Of a stretch of DNA of 64,000 nucleotides, positions 1-12,280 are shown piece after piece. The stretch is from assembly GCA_029378245.1 (NCBI GenBank), contig JARKIF010000005.1, positions 868,001-932,000 on the forward strand. The letters run 5' to 3'. The notes under the pieces are model-generated. The model was given only the letters and a program-made list of their open reading frames with translations, did not search any database and had not been told where the DNA came from. The DNA is from Roridomyces roridus. Its lineage: Eukaryota; Basidiomycota; Agaricomycetes; Agaricales; Mycenaceae. Numbering within the stretch: position 1 is the stretch's first letter; every line of letters starts with the position of its first letter. The position numbers were made by a program, and so were the translations under genes.

Positions 1-1
1 C

Positions 2-263
2 CTCAATAAACGGCTGGCAGAGTTACCGACTCGCTTCCCGGGCGTCTTGGAACCCACCATTCGGGGTCGTGGACTAATTCGTGGCCTCGGTTTCCTCGAT
101 CCCACACATCCGGGAATTGTTGTGGATCTCGCACGGACGAAGGGGGTTTTCGTGCCTAACTGCGGGCAAGAATGTTCTCCGGTTGGTTCCCAGTTTGAAT
201 GTAAACCTTCCCGAGGTCGATACCGCGATTGATGTGTTAGGAGAATGCATTGGGGACCTGTAA
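2..263 (+). CDS. ARG8: acetylornithine aminotransferase, C-terminal end (partial)
   Basis: The 5' part lies outside the window. The visible end reads LNKRLAELPTRFPGVLEPT, then RGRGLIRGLGF, and after a frame change AGKNVLRLVPSLNV and a TAA at 261-263. This is the C-terminal small domain of class-III PLP aminotransferases. The family's 'TAGKNxLRxVPxLxV' wording points to mitochondrial acetylornithine aminotransferase of arginine synthesis, which moves an amino group from glutamate to N-acetylglutamate semialdehyde. No intron fits the break: one extra C near 155-156 (gtgcctaac) moves the frame between 'TKGVFV' and 'LTAGKN'. A consensus error is more likely than a broken gene. A related class-III enzyme such as ornithine aminotransferase is less likely. 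Confidence 0.72.
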
Positions 264-312
264 TAGAACAGCGGTGTAGTGTAGCAGATTTGAAACAAAT
301 CGACACCTCCTG

Positions 313-340
313 ATTGGCTCGCCGCTTTCGGTATATATAG
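313..340 (+). promoter_or_regulatory. CCAAT box and TATA box before ALA synthase
   Basis: An inverted CCAAT element (attgg, 313-317) is followed by a clean TATA element (tatatata, 332-339) about 30 nt before the ATG at 369. This is the only obvious TATA box I noticed near a start codon. In ascomycetes the CCAAT-binding complex controls haem genes; its role here is inferred. Confidence 0.55.
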
Positions 341-368
341 GCAACAGGAATTTGAGGCCCTCGCAATC

Positions 369-2528
369 ATGGACAAGTTGTCTACCCTCACCCGTTTCAA
401 GGCCTCTTGCCCCTTCCTCGGTCGCACTCAGACCGCCACTCTCCGCACCCTCTGCACCAATGCATCTCCTCGTTTCCCTTCCATCTCTGTCCTCACCGAA
501 GCGGGCCACCAAGTGTCCCGTTATGGGCCCAGCGCTCAACGTTCGAGGCAAGGAGATGGTCGCGGGCTATGCTAGCGTAGCTGGTGTCAACGACGTGGCC
601 CAGATTCACAAGGAGCAGGGCGTCAAGGTCCCTGCCGGTGCAACCATCGAGATGTGCCCCCATGCCTCCGCAGCACGTGCGGCCGCTCGGGTTGCTAACG
701 ACCTTGCTTCAGCTGCCTCGAAAAAGGTCGAGTCTGCTAAAGCTGCCGCCGCTGCGGGTTGCCCATTCCACAAGGCCGGCGCTGCCATCCCTGTCGACCA
801 TCCCCCCGTTCCCAAGGCAGCCGCCGCTACCGGGGCTGGCTTCAACTACGAGGGCTTCTATGTCAACGAGCTCGACAAGAAGCATCAGGACAAGTCGTAC
901 CGATACTTTAACAATATCAATCGGCTTGCGTCCAGGTTCCCCATCGCTCACACGAGTGATGTCAAGGACGAGGTCCAGGTCTGGTGTTCAAACGACTACC
1001 TCGGCATGGGGAGCAACCCTGTAGTTGTCGAGACCATGCAGTATGTCTGTCCGCACTGTTGCGTCCCATCAGCTCATTTTGTTTCAGCCGAACCCTTGAC
1101 AAGTATGGTCACGGTGCCGGTGGTACCCGTAACATTGCGGGCAACGGTGCTATGCATCTGGGTCTCGAGCAGGAGCTCGCTTCCCTTCACCGCAAGCAAG
1201 CTGCGCTTGTCTTCTCCTCGTGCTACGTCGCCAACGACGCCACGCTCTCCACCCTCGGCACCAAGCTCCCCGGCTGCGTTTTCTTCTCGGACACCATGAA
1301 TCACGCCTCCATGATTCAAGGCATGCGCCATTCCCCCGCGAAACGGGTTCTCTTCAAGCACAACGATATGGCAGACCTCGAGAGCAAACTGGCACAGTAC
1401 CCCAAGGACACCCCGAAGATCATTGCGTTCGAGAGCGTCTACTCGATGTGCGGAAGCATTGGGCCGATCAAGGAGATTTGCGACCTGGCTGAAAAGTACG
1501 GAGCCCTGACTTTCCTGGATGAGGTAAGCCCTTTGCTATGCTGCCGCTCCCATTTGCTGACTCCAAATAGGTTCATGCTGTCGGCTTGTACGGACCCCGC
1601 GGCGCCGGCGTCGCAGAACACCTCGACTATGATGCGCACAAGGCAGCGGGCAACTCGCCCCATGCTATCAAGGGCACCGTCATGGACCGCGTCGACATTA
1701 TCACTGGCACTCTCGGCAAAGCATATGGCGCGGTTGGCGGCTACATTGCCGGCTTCTGATGATTTCGTCGACATGATCCGCTCGTACGCACCTGGTTTCA
1801 TCTTCACGACGTCTCTTCCTCCGGTCACCGTCGCTGGTGCACAGGCCAGCGTTGTTTACCAGAAAGAATACGTCGGGGACCGGCAGCTCAAACAGGTCAA
1901 CGTTCGCGAGGTCAAGCGCCGTTTTGCTGCCATCGACATCCCCGTTGTACCCGGTCCTTCTCACATCGTCCCTGTGCTCGTCGGTGACGCCGCGCTCGCC
2001 AAAGCTGCCTCCGACAAGCTCCTTGCCGAGCACAACATCTACGTGCAGTCCATCAACTACCCGACGGTTGCACGTGGTGAGGAGCGGCTTCGCATCACCG
2101 TCACGCAGCGCCACACCCGGGAACAAATGGACATACTCATCGGTGCCGTCGACAAGGTCTTTACTGATCTCAAGATCAACCGTACGAGTGACTGGGTACT
2201 CGCTGGTGGACGCGCTGGTGTCGGCTTGGGCGCAGTAGAGCCTGAGCCGATGTGGAACGATGAGCAGCTTGGTTTGGGCACGCCTGCGGCGCCACGCACG
2301 CTCCGGGACGGTGAACGTTCGATCGTCGACGCCGCCGCCGTCAATGTCGCGCGCGCCGCTTTCAGCACATTACTTGGCCCGGTTACTCCTGCAGCAGTCA
2401 AAGGCAACAATGTCAAGGCAATTGACGGGAAAGCCCTTGTGGGCATCAAGTTGCGCACAGGTGGTAGTGCCCGCATAGATGCCAGCATCCCTGTCCCGCC
2501 GCCCGATGTGCCTGCCACCGCTGCTTAG
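369..2528 (+). CDS. HEM1: 5-aminolevulinate synthase, mitochondrial
   Basis: Condenses glycine and succinyl-CoA to 5-aminolevulinate, the first step of haem synthesis in mitochondria. The N-terminal presequence has Cys-Pro haem-regulatory motifs: CPFLG, CPVMG, CPHAS and CPFHK. The catalytic core follows: [51 protein letters not shown], and the PLP-lysine motif [15 protein letters not shown]. Introns lie at 1041-1087 and 1524-1570. Two frame breaks remain that no intron explains: near 499 (LTE to RATKCPVMG) and near 1753-1755 (YIAG to SDDFVDM, one extra T). The protein is otherwise full length and the enzyme is essential, so consensus errors are the best reading. A CCAAT and TATA box precede the ATG. 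Function is certain from the motifs. Confidence 0.93.
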
Positions 2529-2575
2529 ATAGATTGGCTGTAATATGAAATACAAGTTTGTTCGTGATACAATTC

Positions 2576-4696
2576 TCAGAAAACACGTTTGATATCGTGT
2601 ACGAAAACTGTTTTGGTCGAGTCGCCGTGCCATCCACGATTGCTGCTGGCACTGACGAGGAAGCGCGTTGCAGGGTCGACCACTGGACATACTTGTCAGA
2701 TCGCTCGATAGAAGCAGAAAAACAAGTTACAGAGTTGCGAGATGTACCCGCCATGGTGCCCGGGTATGATCTTGAACTGTACGCCACTCTTCATTTTCCC
2801 AAATGAATCTGGCTCTGCTGCCTCGGCGGCGTTCCAAAGCCGCAGGTTGTCGATGGAGGCGCTGGGGCTAAAGTAAGCCCTAGACGAGAGGGAGAGAACA
2901 TACTGACCTGGCAATGTGCTTTCCATCTGGGAATGCAACAATACACGACACGACTCCTGAGCTCGTGGGATTACGCAGCGTCTTCAAGAGCCGTGGGACG
3001 CTGTTCGGTCCCTGATCTTCCAAGCTGGCGGGTATCCCAGATGTCGATCGTCCCATTTCTTCGTCCTGCGTAGATCTGCCCGCCGTCTGCAGACCAACAC
3101 GCCTACGTCTGGGTCTTAGTATGATGTGAACATGGGCGGAAGACTGCATACGGAGAGGCACCATGGCGGTGTTTTGTCACTCATCCAGAGCCGTCCAACG
3201 CCTGTGCCGGGCGTGTGCGCGCGTTTGTCCCACAAGATAACCTGTCCGTCGATAGATGCAGTCATAATTATATCGGGCGAAAATGCCCCACAAATACCCG
3301 TGTCGAGAAGAGGTGGCGCGTTTTTCGGTGGAGCAATGGCACGGGCTACCGGGGCTTGCTTGGTGGATTGGCTCTTGACTGGTGCAGTCTCCGTTTCCTC
3401 TTCGTCGTCGAATAAAGGATCGAACGAAGCGTCAGATTTGGAATCAACGTCCATCTGAGAATTGTCGACCAGGGTGTTGCTCAGTTGAGATGATTCTGAT
3501 TGACTCGTCTCGATGTAATGAGAATTCAGAGGTCGGACTGCCACGCAGGCCAGTTGCGCGCCATGGGCAGTGAAAGAGCGGACATGTCGTCCCGTATTGA
3601 GATCCCATTGCTTGCATGATATTAGAATAGTCGACAAAGCTGTAGTTCACCTACCATGGCATCGCCGTCCCAGCCTGCGCTATAAAAGCCCTTTTCATCG
3701 TGGTCCAAGGCCAGTGCCGAGACTGGTCGACCTCGGTGACCAGCTCATTACATGACAGCAGCGGCCAGGATCGTGGCGAGTAGTGAAAAGGTTGATATGG
3801 CCCACCTGAATTCCATGTCAAATGTGGATGAATTTCATTCAAACTACGCACGTCGTTGCCCGCAAGTGTCCAGAGCGCATCAGAGTGCATTGCGAGGCTA
3901 TATACAGGAGACAATACGGGCTCTTCCTCGCCCAAACCCATCCCATCTGGATTCCTCTTCATGGGAGGAGCCTGGTTCTCCCACCAAATCGAAGCTGCCC
4001 GGATTTCATAATCCCTTCCACGACAGCGGCATGGTGCCTTTGTGGAGCAGTGAGGAAGTTCTTGCCGTTGACAGCAGTGAATATATCGTAGTTGCGTATG
4101 TAACCATCGTCCGACCCAGTGAGAAGATGGGTCATGCAAGCCGAGGCGGCCAATGCATGAGTGGGGACCGGATGTGGAAGCGCGCAGATGGCCTCGACTG
4201 TATATGTTCGTGGTGGAGGGCCGGTCGCAAAAGTCAAAGTTTTCTTGCGAATGGATGCTGGTGAGAGAGAGCGTGACCGCTTGCGAGTAACAGAAGGCGA
4301 AGGCAACGAGGACACTGCAAACATATGATTAGCTACGCCAGCTGTGAATGCACGGTTACCCTTGGTAGATTGAGAAACCACTTGAGATTGGGAAGACGCT
4401 TCACTGGCGGTGATGGATGGCTCAGGCTCGAGATCAGCTAGTGTTTCCCCAGACGGCTCTGAGGAATCATCTCCTTCGTCTTCAGAGCTGTCTTCCGAGT
4501 CTTCTGAAGCCGAGTCCTGTAGCAACTCGTCCTCAATTCCGGGCAGCAAGCATATAGTTCCAAGTACCTCGTCACCCTCTTCTGTGACGTCGTCTTGAGG
4601 TCCATCCGCTCCGCCATCGTCTTCATTGTCTTGGTAGTCCTCCACTTCGTCTTCAATATCCAGTCCATCATCATCAGGCTCAGAGTCGCTAGCCAT
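2576..4696 (-). CDS. SPT8: SAGA complex subunit Spt8 (WD40)
   Basis: Spt8 is the SAGA subunit that contacts TBP. The start MASDSEPDDDGLD (ATG at 4696) opens a long acidic Asp/Glu/Ser-rich region. The WD40 part follows: YTVEAICALPHPVP, LLTGSDDGYIRNYDIF, FLTAPQRHH, WDLNTGRHVRSFTAHGAQ, TIDIWDTRQL, and the end IIPGHHGGYIS...VDPATRFLVSASSNRGWHG, with a stop at 2576. At least five introns are visible. Three frame breaks occur, near 3985-3990 (RF to WWENQ), 3743-3746 and 3016, all inside conserved blocks. The next minus-strand gene, MCM4, ends 97 bp upstream of this start. The Spt8 identity rests on the acidic N-terminus plus the unusual 'GSDDGYIR(D/N)YDIF' and 'WWEN' wording. Confidence 0.88.
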
Positions 4697-4792
4697 GTCG
4701 CGAAAGAGGAAGGTGAGAAGCAAGTACAAATAACGCGCTCGCGTACAGTACACATAAGTACAACAAGACTGGGAACAAGCCAAAAGGAATTC

Positions 4793-7700
4793 TAAACCTC
4801 CATCTTGCGAATCATCCGCCTCTCTCGCTCCCCAACCACCTTGACAAGTCCCTCATTCTCCAGTGTCTTGATCACCTCGGTAAACTCAGCAGCGTCAATC
4901 CTGACACTGCTCTGGTCGCCCGAGAGCCTTGACAGCATCGTTCCACCTGATCCCTCGTCCCTTGGCCCCCGAAGTCGTATCCAACATACTCAAAATCCCG
5001 CGCCGCATATCTTCCCTCATCCTCCTCTGCCCAGTGCCCGTCCCCGTATTTAACAAGCCCATGTCAATCTTGCCTGTCCTCGGGTCCATCGCACTCGTCC
5101 TAATTGCCTCACGCATCAGACGCCCAGCCTCCTTCACATCCGCCAATTCGACATACTCGCCCAGCCGCATGCGGGCGTGGGCCTCAGAGAGCCGAATAAG
5201 ACTCTCGAGCTGCCGAGTGGTGGCCGTGATCCGTTTCTCGGAGGAGCCTGCCTCGGCACCCATGTTGCGCATCTCAACGTAGGCCCGCACGAGCTCGTCT
5301 CCGGCAGCTTCGGTTATCGTCGGGTGCACCCGCGCCCGTGCATATGAGATGTACGCAGAGACTTCTGGGAGAGGCTATGGTTCTCAGTTAGTTGGAATAG
5401 TCAATTGCTCGATTTGTGACGCACCAGATAATCGAGGCCGCCAACCCGGTCGGGAGTATCTTCGAGATATAGTCCAACAAGATGCTGGGCAAGTCGCCGG
5501 TCGAGAGACTCGTCGACCTGGTCAAGAACAAGATACAGCAAATCGAACCGGGAGATGAGTGTAGGAGGGAGGTCGATGTTTCTTGTGATCGGCTGGTCGA
5601 CGTCGTACTTGGAGCCAACAGGATTCGCCGCAGCCAGAATCGACGTACGGGCATTCAGCGTGGTGATAATACCTGCTTTAGCGATGGAGACAGTTTGCTG
5701 TTCCATAACTTCGTGAAGCACACTACGCGTGGAATCTGACATCTTATCAAACTCGTCGATGCAGCAGACGCCACCATCGCTAAGCACTAATGCACCACTG
5801 CAACTCGTCAGCACAGACGCACAGTGGATAAAGTGTATAATTTACCTCTCCAACACGAGCTGCTTCGAGTCTGGATCCCGCGTAACATACGCCGTGAGAC
5901 CGACAGCAGAGGAACCTTTCCCTGAAGTGTAGACACCCCGGGGAGCAATCTTGTGGACATACTAGAAAGGCTATCAACACGGGAAAGACGGCAGAATAAA
6001 CCGAAACTGACGCCCAAAATTTGGGATTTGCTAGTACCCGGATCACCCACGAGCAGAACGTTGATGTCACCGCGGTATCTGGGACCGCCTCCACCACCAC
6101 CGCGCTCGATACTCTTGTTTGTGCCACCAAACAGCTGGAGGAGGATGCCCTTCTTGACATCCTCCATTTCCCAGATACTGGGAGCGAGAGATCGCGCCAG
6201 CAAGTCGTAAATGTCTGGTCGTTGACTGAGCTGACGGATTTTTTCCTCGAGCTCCGCATTGCGATGCTTGTGGCCATCGTTGTCCAGTTCGCTAATACCG
6301 CCTTCTGTGTCTCCCACACCACCAACGCCAGGCATGCGGTCGCCAGGACCTCGGGTGGTTTTATCAAAGGCAAGGATGCCCTCCCGACCCTCCGACCCGC
6401 CTACAAGTCGAACGTGTACGACATCGAGGTAGGTCTTGAACAGACTCTTCAAAGTCCGTTGCCTCGGATTGACTCGTACAGGTATGCTCCGGAATATGCC
6501 TGTGACGACCAAACGGTCTCCGGGTTTGGAAACGTCGACCAGCTCGTCGTAAACACTGAGGCTGACGGTGTGCGGGGTCTGGCCGTCGGGAACGGCATCG
6601 GGCGTTTCTTGCAGACGGATTACTTGTCGGTCTGCGAACACGCAGCGATTATGGATGAGAGAGAGGGTTCCAGGGGCGGCGCAGACGTCGCGGGGACAGA
6701 CGGTGGGTTCCGCGATTTTCCCTCGGTCAATGTCGACTTGAGTTGTGTGTGAGCAAGTGAGGCATCGGAAGAATGCGGTCTTCATGTCTGGAATGATCGG
6801 CGTAGATCGAATAACCAGACCGTTTATGGCCACGAGCTTGTCGGTGTCTGCGAAAAGAGATTAAACAGGGGTGATGTGGATGAGGCAGGCACTCGCCAGT
6901 GGGGTTAAGTTCTCGCATGTTGACGGACTGGATTCCGAAAGGCCTGACTTTGTACACCTTGTTCATGATTTCCGAAATCTCCTCTTCTCCCTGGGCGCCG
7001 TCCATGCCGTGGGCACCGTCCCTCTGGTCCAGGTCAGCAATGTCCAGCATGAGATCCTTCAACACTTGGTCCATAGCCGGGATGACTTCTTGCGGGTACT
7101 TGATCAACTGTCCGTGGAGTTTCTTGGAGGTGGGATATGCAAGGAGATTGACGACGTCAAGATTTAGATTGGTCTCTCCAGTTTGCCGCAGCTGGCGCAA
7201 ATAGGTTTCGTACAACAAAACCTCGCCATCGGCAGGATTGGCGAATGGTTTGACTGGGATGTTGAGAGAGCGCGAATACGCCTGCCGGTACTTTGGCTTG
7301 AAGCCCTTGAGGAATTCACGAAAGAGTTTCATGGTCTCGGTGAGATTGACTGTAGTTCCCCATATCGCACGGATCTCGTCTGGCTCGTCCGACGTTTGAT
7401 TTGGGGCAGTGAGGGTCGGACCTGAGGGGGGCCCAAAGGAAGACGAGGGTGGTCGTGACGCGGTAGGATCTGCGCGAGGCCGACGCGCCGAAGAGACGGG
7501 AGTGACAGAAAAAGAAGAGTGAATGTCACCCCTGCGATTTCTGGGGGTGGCAGGTTTGGCTGGACTTCTGGACGCGACATCAGTTGCAAGGACGCGCTCA
7601 GACGCGGATAACACACGAAGGAAATTCGAGGGGGTCCGAGTCAAAAGGAGCCCCCGAGTTCAGATTCAAGTTGCTACGCGCGTTTTTGGCTGGAGAGGAG

Positions 7701-8018
7701 CTAGGGAATGCCATGGGCGACGAGCTCCCCGCTGTGGGCCAAATGAGCTACAAGGCAGGTTGCTCGCGTCGATTTCAACTCACGGTTGAACAGGGGAGTC
7801 CTCTTGGGAGTGTTCATCCCAACAGCTCTTCTGGCCATGAGGCCTGGCAAGGGTGTACCCTGTGTACCGTCATCAGAGAACTGAAAACGCGAGGGCGTGC
7901 CAGCAGCGGACGGAGTGCCCGCAAGAAAAAGAGGCGGCGCGTCGGGCATAGTAGTGCCCCCTTCGTCGACATCCATGTTGGGGTCATCCGAGGAAGGGAA
8001 GTTGAGTGGAGAGGACAT
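4793..8018 (-). CDS. MCM4: MCM4 replicative helicase subunit
   Basis: Subunit of the Mcm2-7 helicase that unwinds DNA at origins and forks. The Ser/Pro-rich N-terminus contains [13 protein letters not shown] zinc-finger pattern follows ([11 protein letters not shown] ... CPRDVC). The AAA+ core has Walker [31 protein letters not shown], Walker [10 protein letters not shown], sensor [13 protein letters not shown] and arginine finger [11 protein letters not shown]. The C-terminal winged helix contains [11 protein letters not shown] and ends RRMIRKMEV. About five introns are present; one (6848-6896) reads as GC-AG. Frame breaks lie near 4921-4930 (VKAL to SGDQSS) and 7622-7632. An ACGCGT box sits just upstream of the start, as expected for an MBF-controlled G1/S gene. 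The order of motifs and the zinc-finger spacing fit Mcm4 best among the six MCMs. Confidence 0.93.
6848..6896 (-). other. GC-AG intron in MCM4
   Basis: On the minus strand the exon ends ...AACCCCACTG, followed by gcgagt and an acceptor cgcag. Joining gives [19 protein letters not shown], the expected MCM4 wording. No GT donor nearby keeps this frame. Confidence 0.75.
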
Positions 8019-8025
8019 GAGAGAG

Positions 8026-8031
8026 ACGCGT
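8026..8031. promoter_or_regulatory. MCB-type box (ACGCGT) before MCM4
   Basis: A palindromic ACGCGT lies 8 nt upstream of the MCM4 ATG (8018, minus strand). In yeasts this MluI cell-cycle box binds MBF and drives G1/S genes including MCMs. It is very close to the ATG and may lie in the 5' UTR, so the role is inferred. Confidence 0.4.
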
Positions 8032-8141
8032 ACACAAGTGACAACAAATCAAATGGCAGAAAATCTCGCTGGTCACACTGGAATTCATTTCACAGGTGGG
8101 CATCACCATAATTAATGGTGGTAATTGTAAAGTACAAGTGT

Positions 8142-8780
8142 TCATTGCGACTCAGAATCGGCGCTGGATTTCTCCAGCGCATCGAGTAGTATACGAGCTC
8201 GCGTCTGCTTCAGTTGATTTTCTGGCGGTTCAGTCGCGTCTGGAGACAGGAAGGATTGGCATTCCTTTATTAATTTCTACACGCAGGGTCAGAGATAGCT
8301 GCAAAGAACTGAGGAACCACCTACTTCCCGCGCGCCGCCCTGTACATTTGAAAGGTATTGGACGGTTAAATCAACGTATGCTTCTGGAATCTATCAAGAC
8401 GGTGAGTATGAACATGGGGGAAGTAGTCTTAGACACGACACTTGGCTGAATTCGAAGTAGCGGCACTCACCGAGTCTGACCAGATGTTCCTTACGAGCCA
8501 GTTCTGTCGCGCTTTGGAAAATTTCCACTTCTTTGGCCTACGGAAGCGATAAAATGCATACGCCAGCGCTGAGGCCAAGTCGGTACTGTTCGCTTGACAA
8601 GAAAATGCGAGAGTGACCTTTCAAGGCCTGTCCCGAGAGCGCCGAGTCCTCTTCAGGATCTGGGAAGCCAGTCTTGTTTTTCTTGGGTTTCTTTTGCTTG
8701 GGTTGCTCTACGTCATCTTCCTCGCGCTTGCGCTTGTCTTTTTTGACCTTGCCCGCTGCAGTGTCTTCTTTGGAAGTCAT
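8142..8780 (-). CDS. WKF-domain nucleolar-type protein (C7orf50-like)
   Basis: Four exons join without frame breaks. The product starts [20 protein letters not shown], a Lys/Glu-rich likely nuclear targeting stretch, and then contains the WKF core: [49 protein letters not shown]. It ends [13 protein letters not shown] at 8142. WKF proteins such as human C7orf50 are small, conserved and poorly understood; a nucleolar or ribosome-assembly link is only suggested by the family. The start is the ATG at 8780. It sits between MCM4 (same strand, 123 bp downstream) and divergent PRP6 (188 bp away). Confidence 0.8.
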
Positions 8781-8968
8781 CAAGCCCTCTTGCGGAGGCC
8801 TCAGCTCGCGGAGCGTCGAGGATTTGCGAAAGACTCAAGAGACTACATCAAAGCCATCACGATGTGTACAGCCACGAACGCTCTCTTACAGTGTGCTTGA
8901 TTCGGCGCCAAGTCTCTTGCAGCCCGTCTTTTTTGCTCCTCGGCCAACACCCAAAGAAGAGCGCAGAC

Positions 8969-11900
8969 ATGGCGTCCTCTAAACCCAACAAGCTCGCGTT
9001 CTTGTCAATGCCAGCGCCCGCGTCTTATGTCGCTGGTCTTGGCCGTGGTGCATCTGGATTCACGACTCGGTCCGATATTGGGCCTGCTAGAGATGGCCCT
9101 TCAGCTGAAGTTATCGCGTGCGTCCCGTCATTACCTCTATTTCACCGGTCAACTCAACACCTTCACAGCGAAGCCCAAGCACGTCGCTGGTGAAGAGGCT
9201 GAAGTGGACCCCGATCAATTCCAAGACCCTGACAATGAGTACGGCCTATTCGCTGGTACAACGTACGAACAAGATGACGAAGAGGCCGACAAGATATACC
9301 AACAGGTAGATGATGCCATGGACTCTCGTCGAAGGGCGCGCCGGTGCGTTTATTGGGTCAGTCTTCCTCTCTCCTTCTGACCGAGTGTTTTCATCTTTCC
9401 CAGGGAGGTCCAAGAGCAGCTTGAACTGGCTAAACATCGAGCCGAGCGTCCGAAAATTCAGCAGCAATTTGCTGACCTCAAACGGGGGCTAAGCGCCGTC
9501 ACGGACGAGGAGTGGGAGAGTATTCCCGAGGTTGGCAACTTGACTCGCAAGAAACGACGCAAGCAGGAACGGTCCTTTGCCGTTCCCGACAGCGTCCTTG
9601 TCGGCGATCGATCCAAGGCGGAATATGAAAATTCATTGGACGATAGACAACAACAGGTACTTGGTCGTTCAACTATTTCGCTCCTGCGAGCTCATTGTCG
9701 TCCACAGAGCGGAGGTTTTGAAACCCCTGCCGAGTCTGGCGCTCTGACAAATTTTGTGGAGATCGGGCAAGCGCGTGATAAAATCCTATCACTGAAGCTA
9801 GACCAGGTACGATTTCTCGTGTTCAGTCCAGCATATTTCTCATTACTATTGTAGATCTCTGGGACAGCTACCTCGGGCACAAGCACCTCAGTGGATCCCA
9901 AGGGCTACCTTACTTCGCTGAACAGTGTCGTCCTCAAATCTGATGCGGAAATTGGGGACATTAAACGCGCTCGCATGCTGTTTGACTCTCTTGTCAAGTC
10001 CAACCCGAAGCACTCTCCTGGGTGGATTGCAGCAGCTTGCCTCGAAGAGCATGCGGGTAGGATGGTTGCCGCAAGGAAGATCATCAAGGCAGGCTGCGAG
10101 CAGTGTCCCAAAAGCGAAGATGTTTGGCTGGAGGCTGCCCGTCTACACGTGAAGCCTTTTTTTCTACTTTGACCGTTCTTGGACTCATTATCTCTCTAGA
10201 ATAATGACGACGCCAAAGTCATACTTGCAAATGCTGTGCAGCATGTAGGGCAAAGCGTCAAAGTTTGGTTGGCTGCCGCGGACCTGGAGCATGATGTCAA
10301 GGCCAAGAAACGCGTGTTGCGCAAAGGTACCGTCTTTCGCGTCGAAAAGAATGACATTACTGATGAGCTTCTCTAGCGCTCGAACACATCCCGAACTCGG
10401 TGCGGCTTTGGAAGGAAACGGTCAACCTTGAATCCTCCGCTGCCGATGCTCGGGTCCTTCTTGCACGTGCCGTTGAAGTCATTCCTCTTTCAGTCGAATT
10501 GTGGCTTGCGCTCGCCCGGCTCGAGACACCAGAACGCGCCAAAGGTGTTCTCAACAAAGCGAGAAAGGCAGTTCGGACGTCACATGAAATTTGGATCGCT
10601 GCCGGCCGACTTCTAGAGCAGCAGGCGCAGGACAAAACAGGGGCCGAGCGCGACGCCGAGCTGGATGCTGTGGACAAGACCATTGTTGGTGGGGTGCGAG
10701 AGTTGAGAAAGTACCAGGTTCTGTTGACGCGCGAGCAATGGCTCAAGGAGGCGGAACGCTGTGAGACGGAGGGTTCCCCGAGGACTTGCGAGGCCATCGT
10801 GAAAGCCACGGTAGGGATGGAGATTGAAGAGGAGGATCGGTTGGACACGTGGCTAGGCGATGCAGGAGTCCGCCGAGTCTAGGGGCATGGTCGGAACTGC
10901 ACGGGCCATCTTGGCAGAAGCCCTGCGAGTGTTTCCTGGGCGCAAGTCGTTGTGGATCCGTGCGGCTGAACTGGAGAAGACTCATGGAACAAGGGAGAGT
11001 CTAGATGCGATTTTGAATCGCGCTGTGGAGCACTGTCCTCAAGCCGAGGTCCTGTGGCTTATGGCTGCCAAGGAGAAGTGGCTTGCAGGCGATGTACCTG
11101 CTGCTCGTGAAGTTTTGGAGCGTGCGTTTGGTGCCAACAAAGAAAGCGAGCAGATCTGGTTGGCTGCTGTCAAACTGGAGGCCGAGAATAACGAGCTCGG
11201 AGTTGCAAGAGAGCTGCTTGTGCGTGCCAGAATGGTCGCAGATACCGAGAGAGTGGGTTGCTGTCTTCTCTTCTTGACCATGTCTAACCCACCATATAAC
11301 AGATCTGGATGAAATCTGCGGTGTTTGAGCGGCAACAAGGACAGCTTCGATGCGGCCCTCGAGACAGTAGGCCACTGCCCTCACCAAATTCCCGAAATTC
11401 GCCAAACTTTACATGATCCAAGGCCAGATCCTCCAATCGCAAGGCAATTTTTCGGCGGCACGGGCGGCGTTTGCTGCGGGATTGAAAGCATGCCCCAAGG
11501 AAGCTACCCTCTGGATTCTTGCCAGTCGATTAGAAGAAGCCGATGGGAAAAGCATCAAGGCTCGCGCCATTTTGGAGAAAGCGCGTCTCGTTAACCCGGC
11601 CAACGACGTTTTATGGGCCGAAGCGGTTGGTGTGGAAGAGCGGTCTGGGGGAGCCGCGCAGGGGAAGGCTATGCTTGCACGGAGTCTCCAGGAGTGTCCT
11701 ACCTCCGGCTTGTTGTGGTCCATGTCCATTTGGGCTGAATCTCGACCGATGCGCAAGGCTCGGTCAGTGGATGCTCTCAAGAAGAGTGCAGACAATCCCG
11801 TGATTATTTGTACGGTTGCACGTCTGTTCTGGGCCGAGCGGAAGATTGAGAAGGCACGTCAATGGTTTGGGAGAGCCGTTGCTACCGATCCCGACTTGGG

Positions 11901-12165
11901 TGACTCTTGGGCGTGGTGGCTCAAGTTTGAGAGACAACACGGGACTGAGGTGAGCAGCTGATGCTTTTGGCGCGATTCATGCTGATATCATGTACAGGAA
12001 CACCGAGATGAGGTTCGCAAGAAATGCGTCGCAGCAGACCCTCATCATTCTCTGGTATGGCAATCCGTGGCGAAAGATATAAGGAATACCGGCAAGAGCA
12101 CTGCCGAGATTTTGGAATTGGTTGCGGATACGGCTCACCCAGTAATATTTCATCATCCCTTGTAA
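8969..12165 (+). CDS. PRP6: pre-mRNA splicing factor Prp6/PRPF6 (HAT repeats)
   Basis: U4/U6.U5 tri-snRNP scaffold that bridges U5 and U4/U6. The N-terminus has the PRP1 domain ([47 protein letters not shown]). A long HAT/TPR-like array follows, with blocks such as [75 protein letters not shown] and [15 protein letters not shown]. It ends [10 protein letters not shown]. The size matches the family (about 900-940 residues). Around eight introns are present. Three one-base insertions break the frame, near 10862-10866, 11347 and 11370. It converges on ARL1 with 115 bp between stops. Confidence 0.92.
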
Positions 12166-12280
12166 ATTTCCGGCGCCTCGAAAGAGAAAAGTCCATGCAA
12201 TCAATTGGAGTAACGAGCTACTTTTTCTGTATCGCGTTCACTAGCCTGGACAAGGATGAGCTGAGGCCCCAAGTAAAGAT

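Noticed and set aside
155..1760. Programmed frameshifting in ARG8 and HEM1
   Set aside because: No shared slippery sequence or downstream structure; the breaks differ in sequence, and similar ones are scattered through unrelated neighbours, which fits consensus error better.
6021..6752. Plus-strand open frame of 243 residues
   Set aside because: It lies exactly opposite conserved MCM4 exons and has no family wording.
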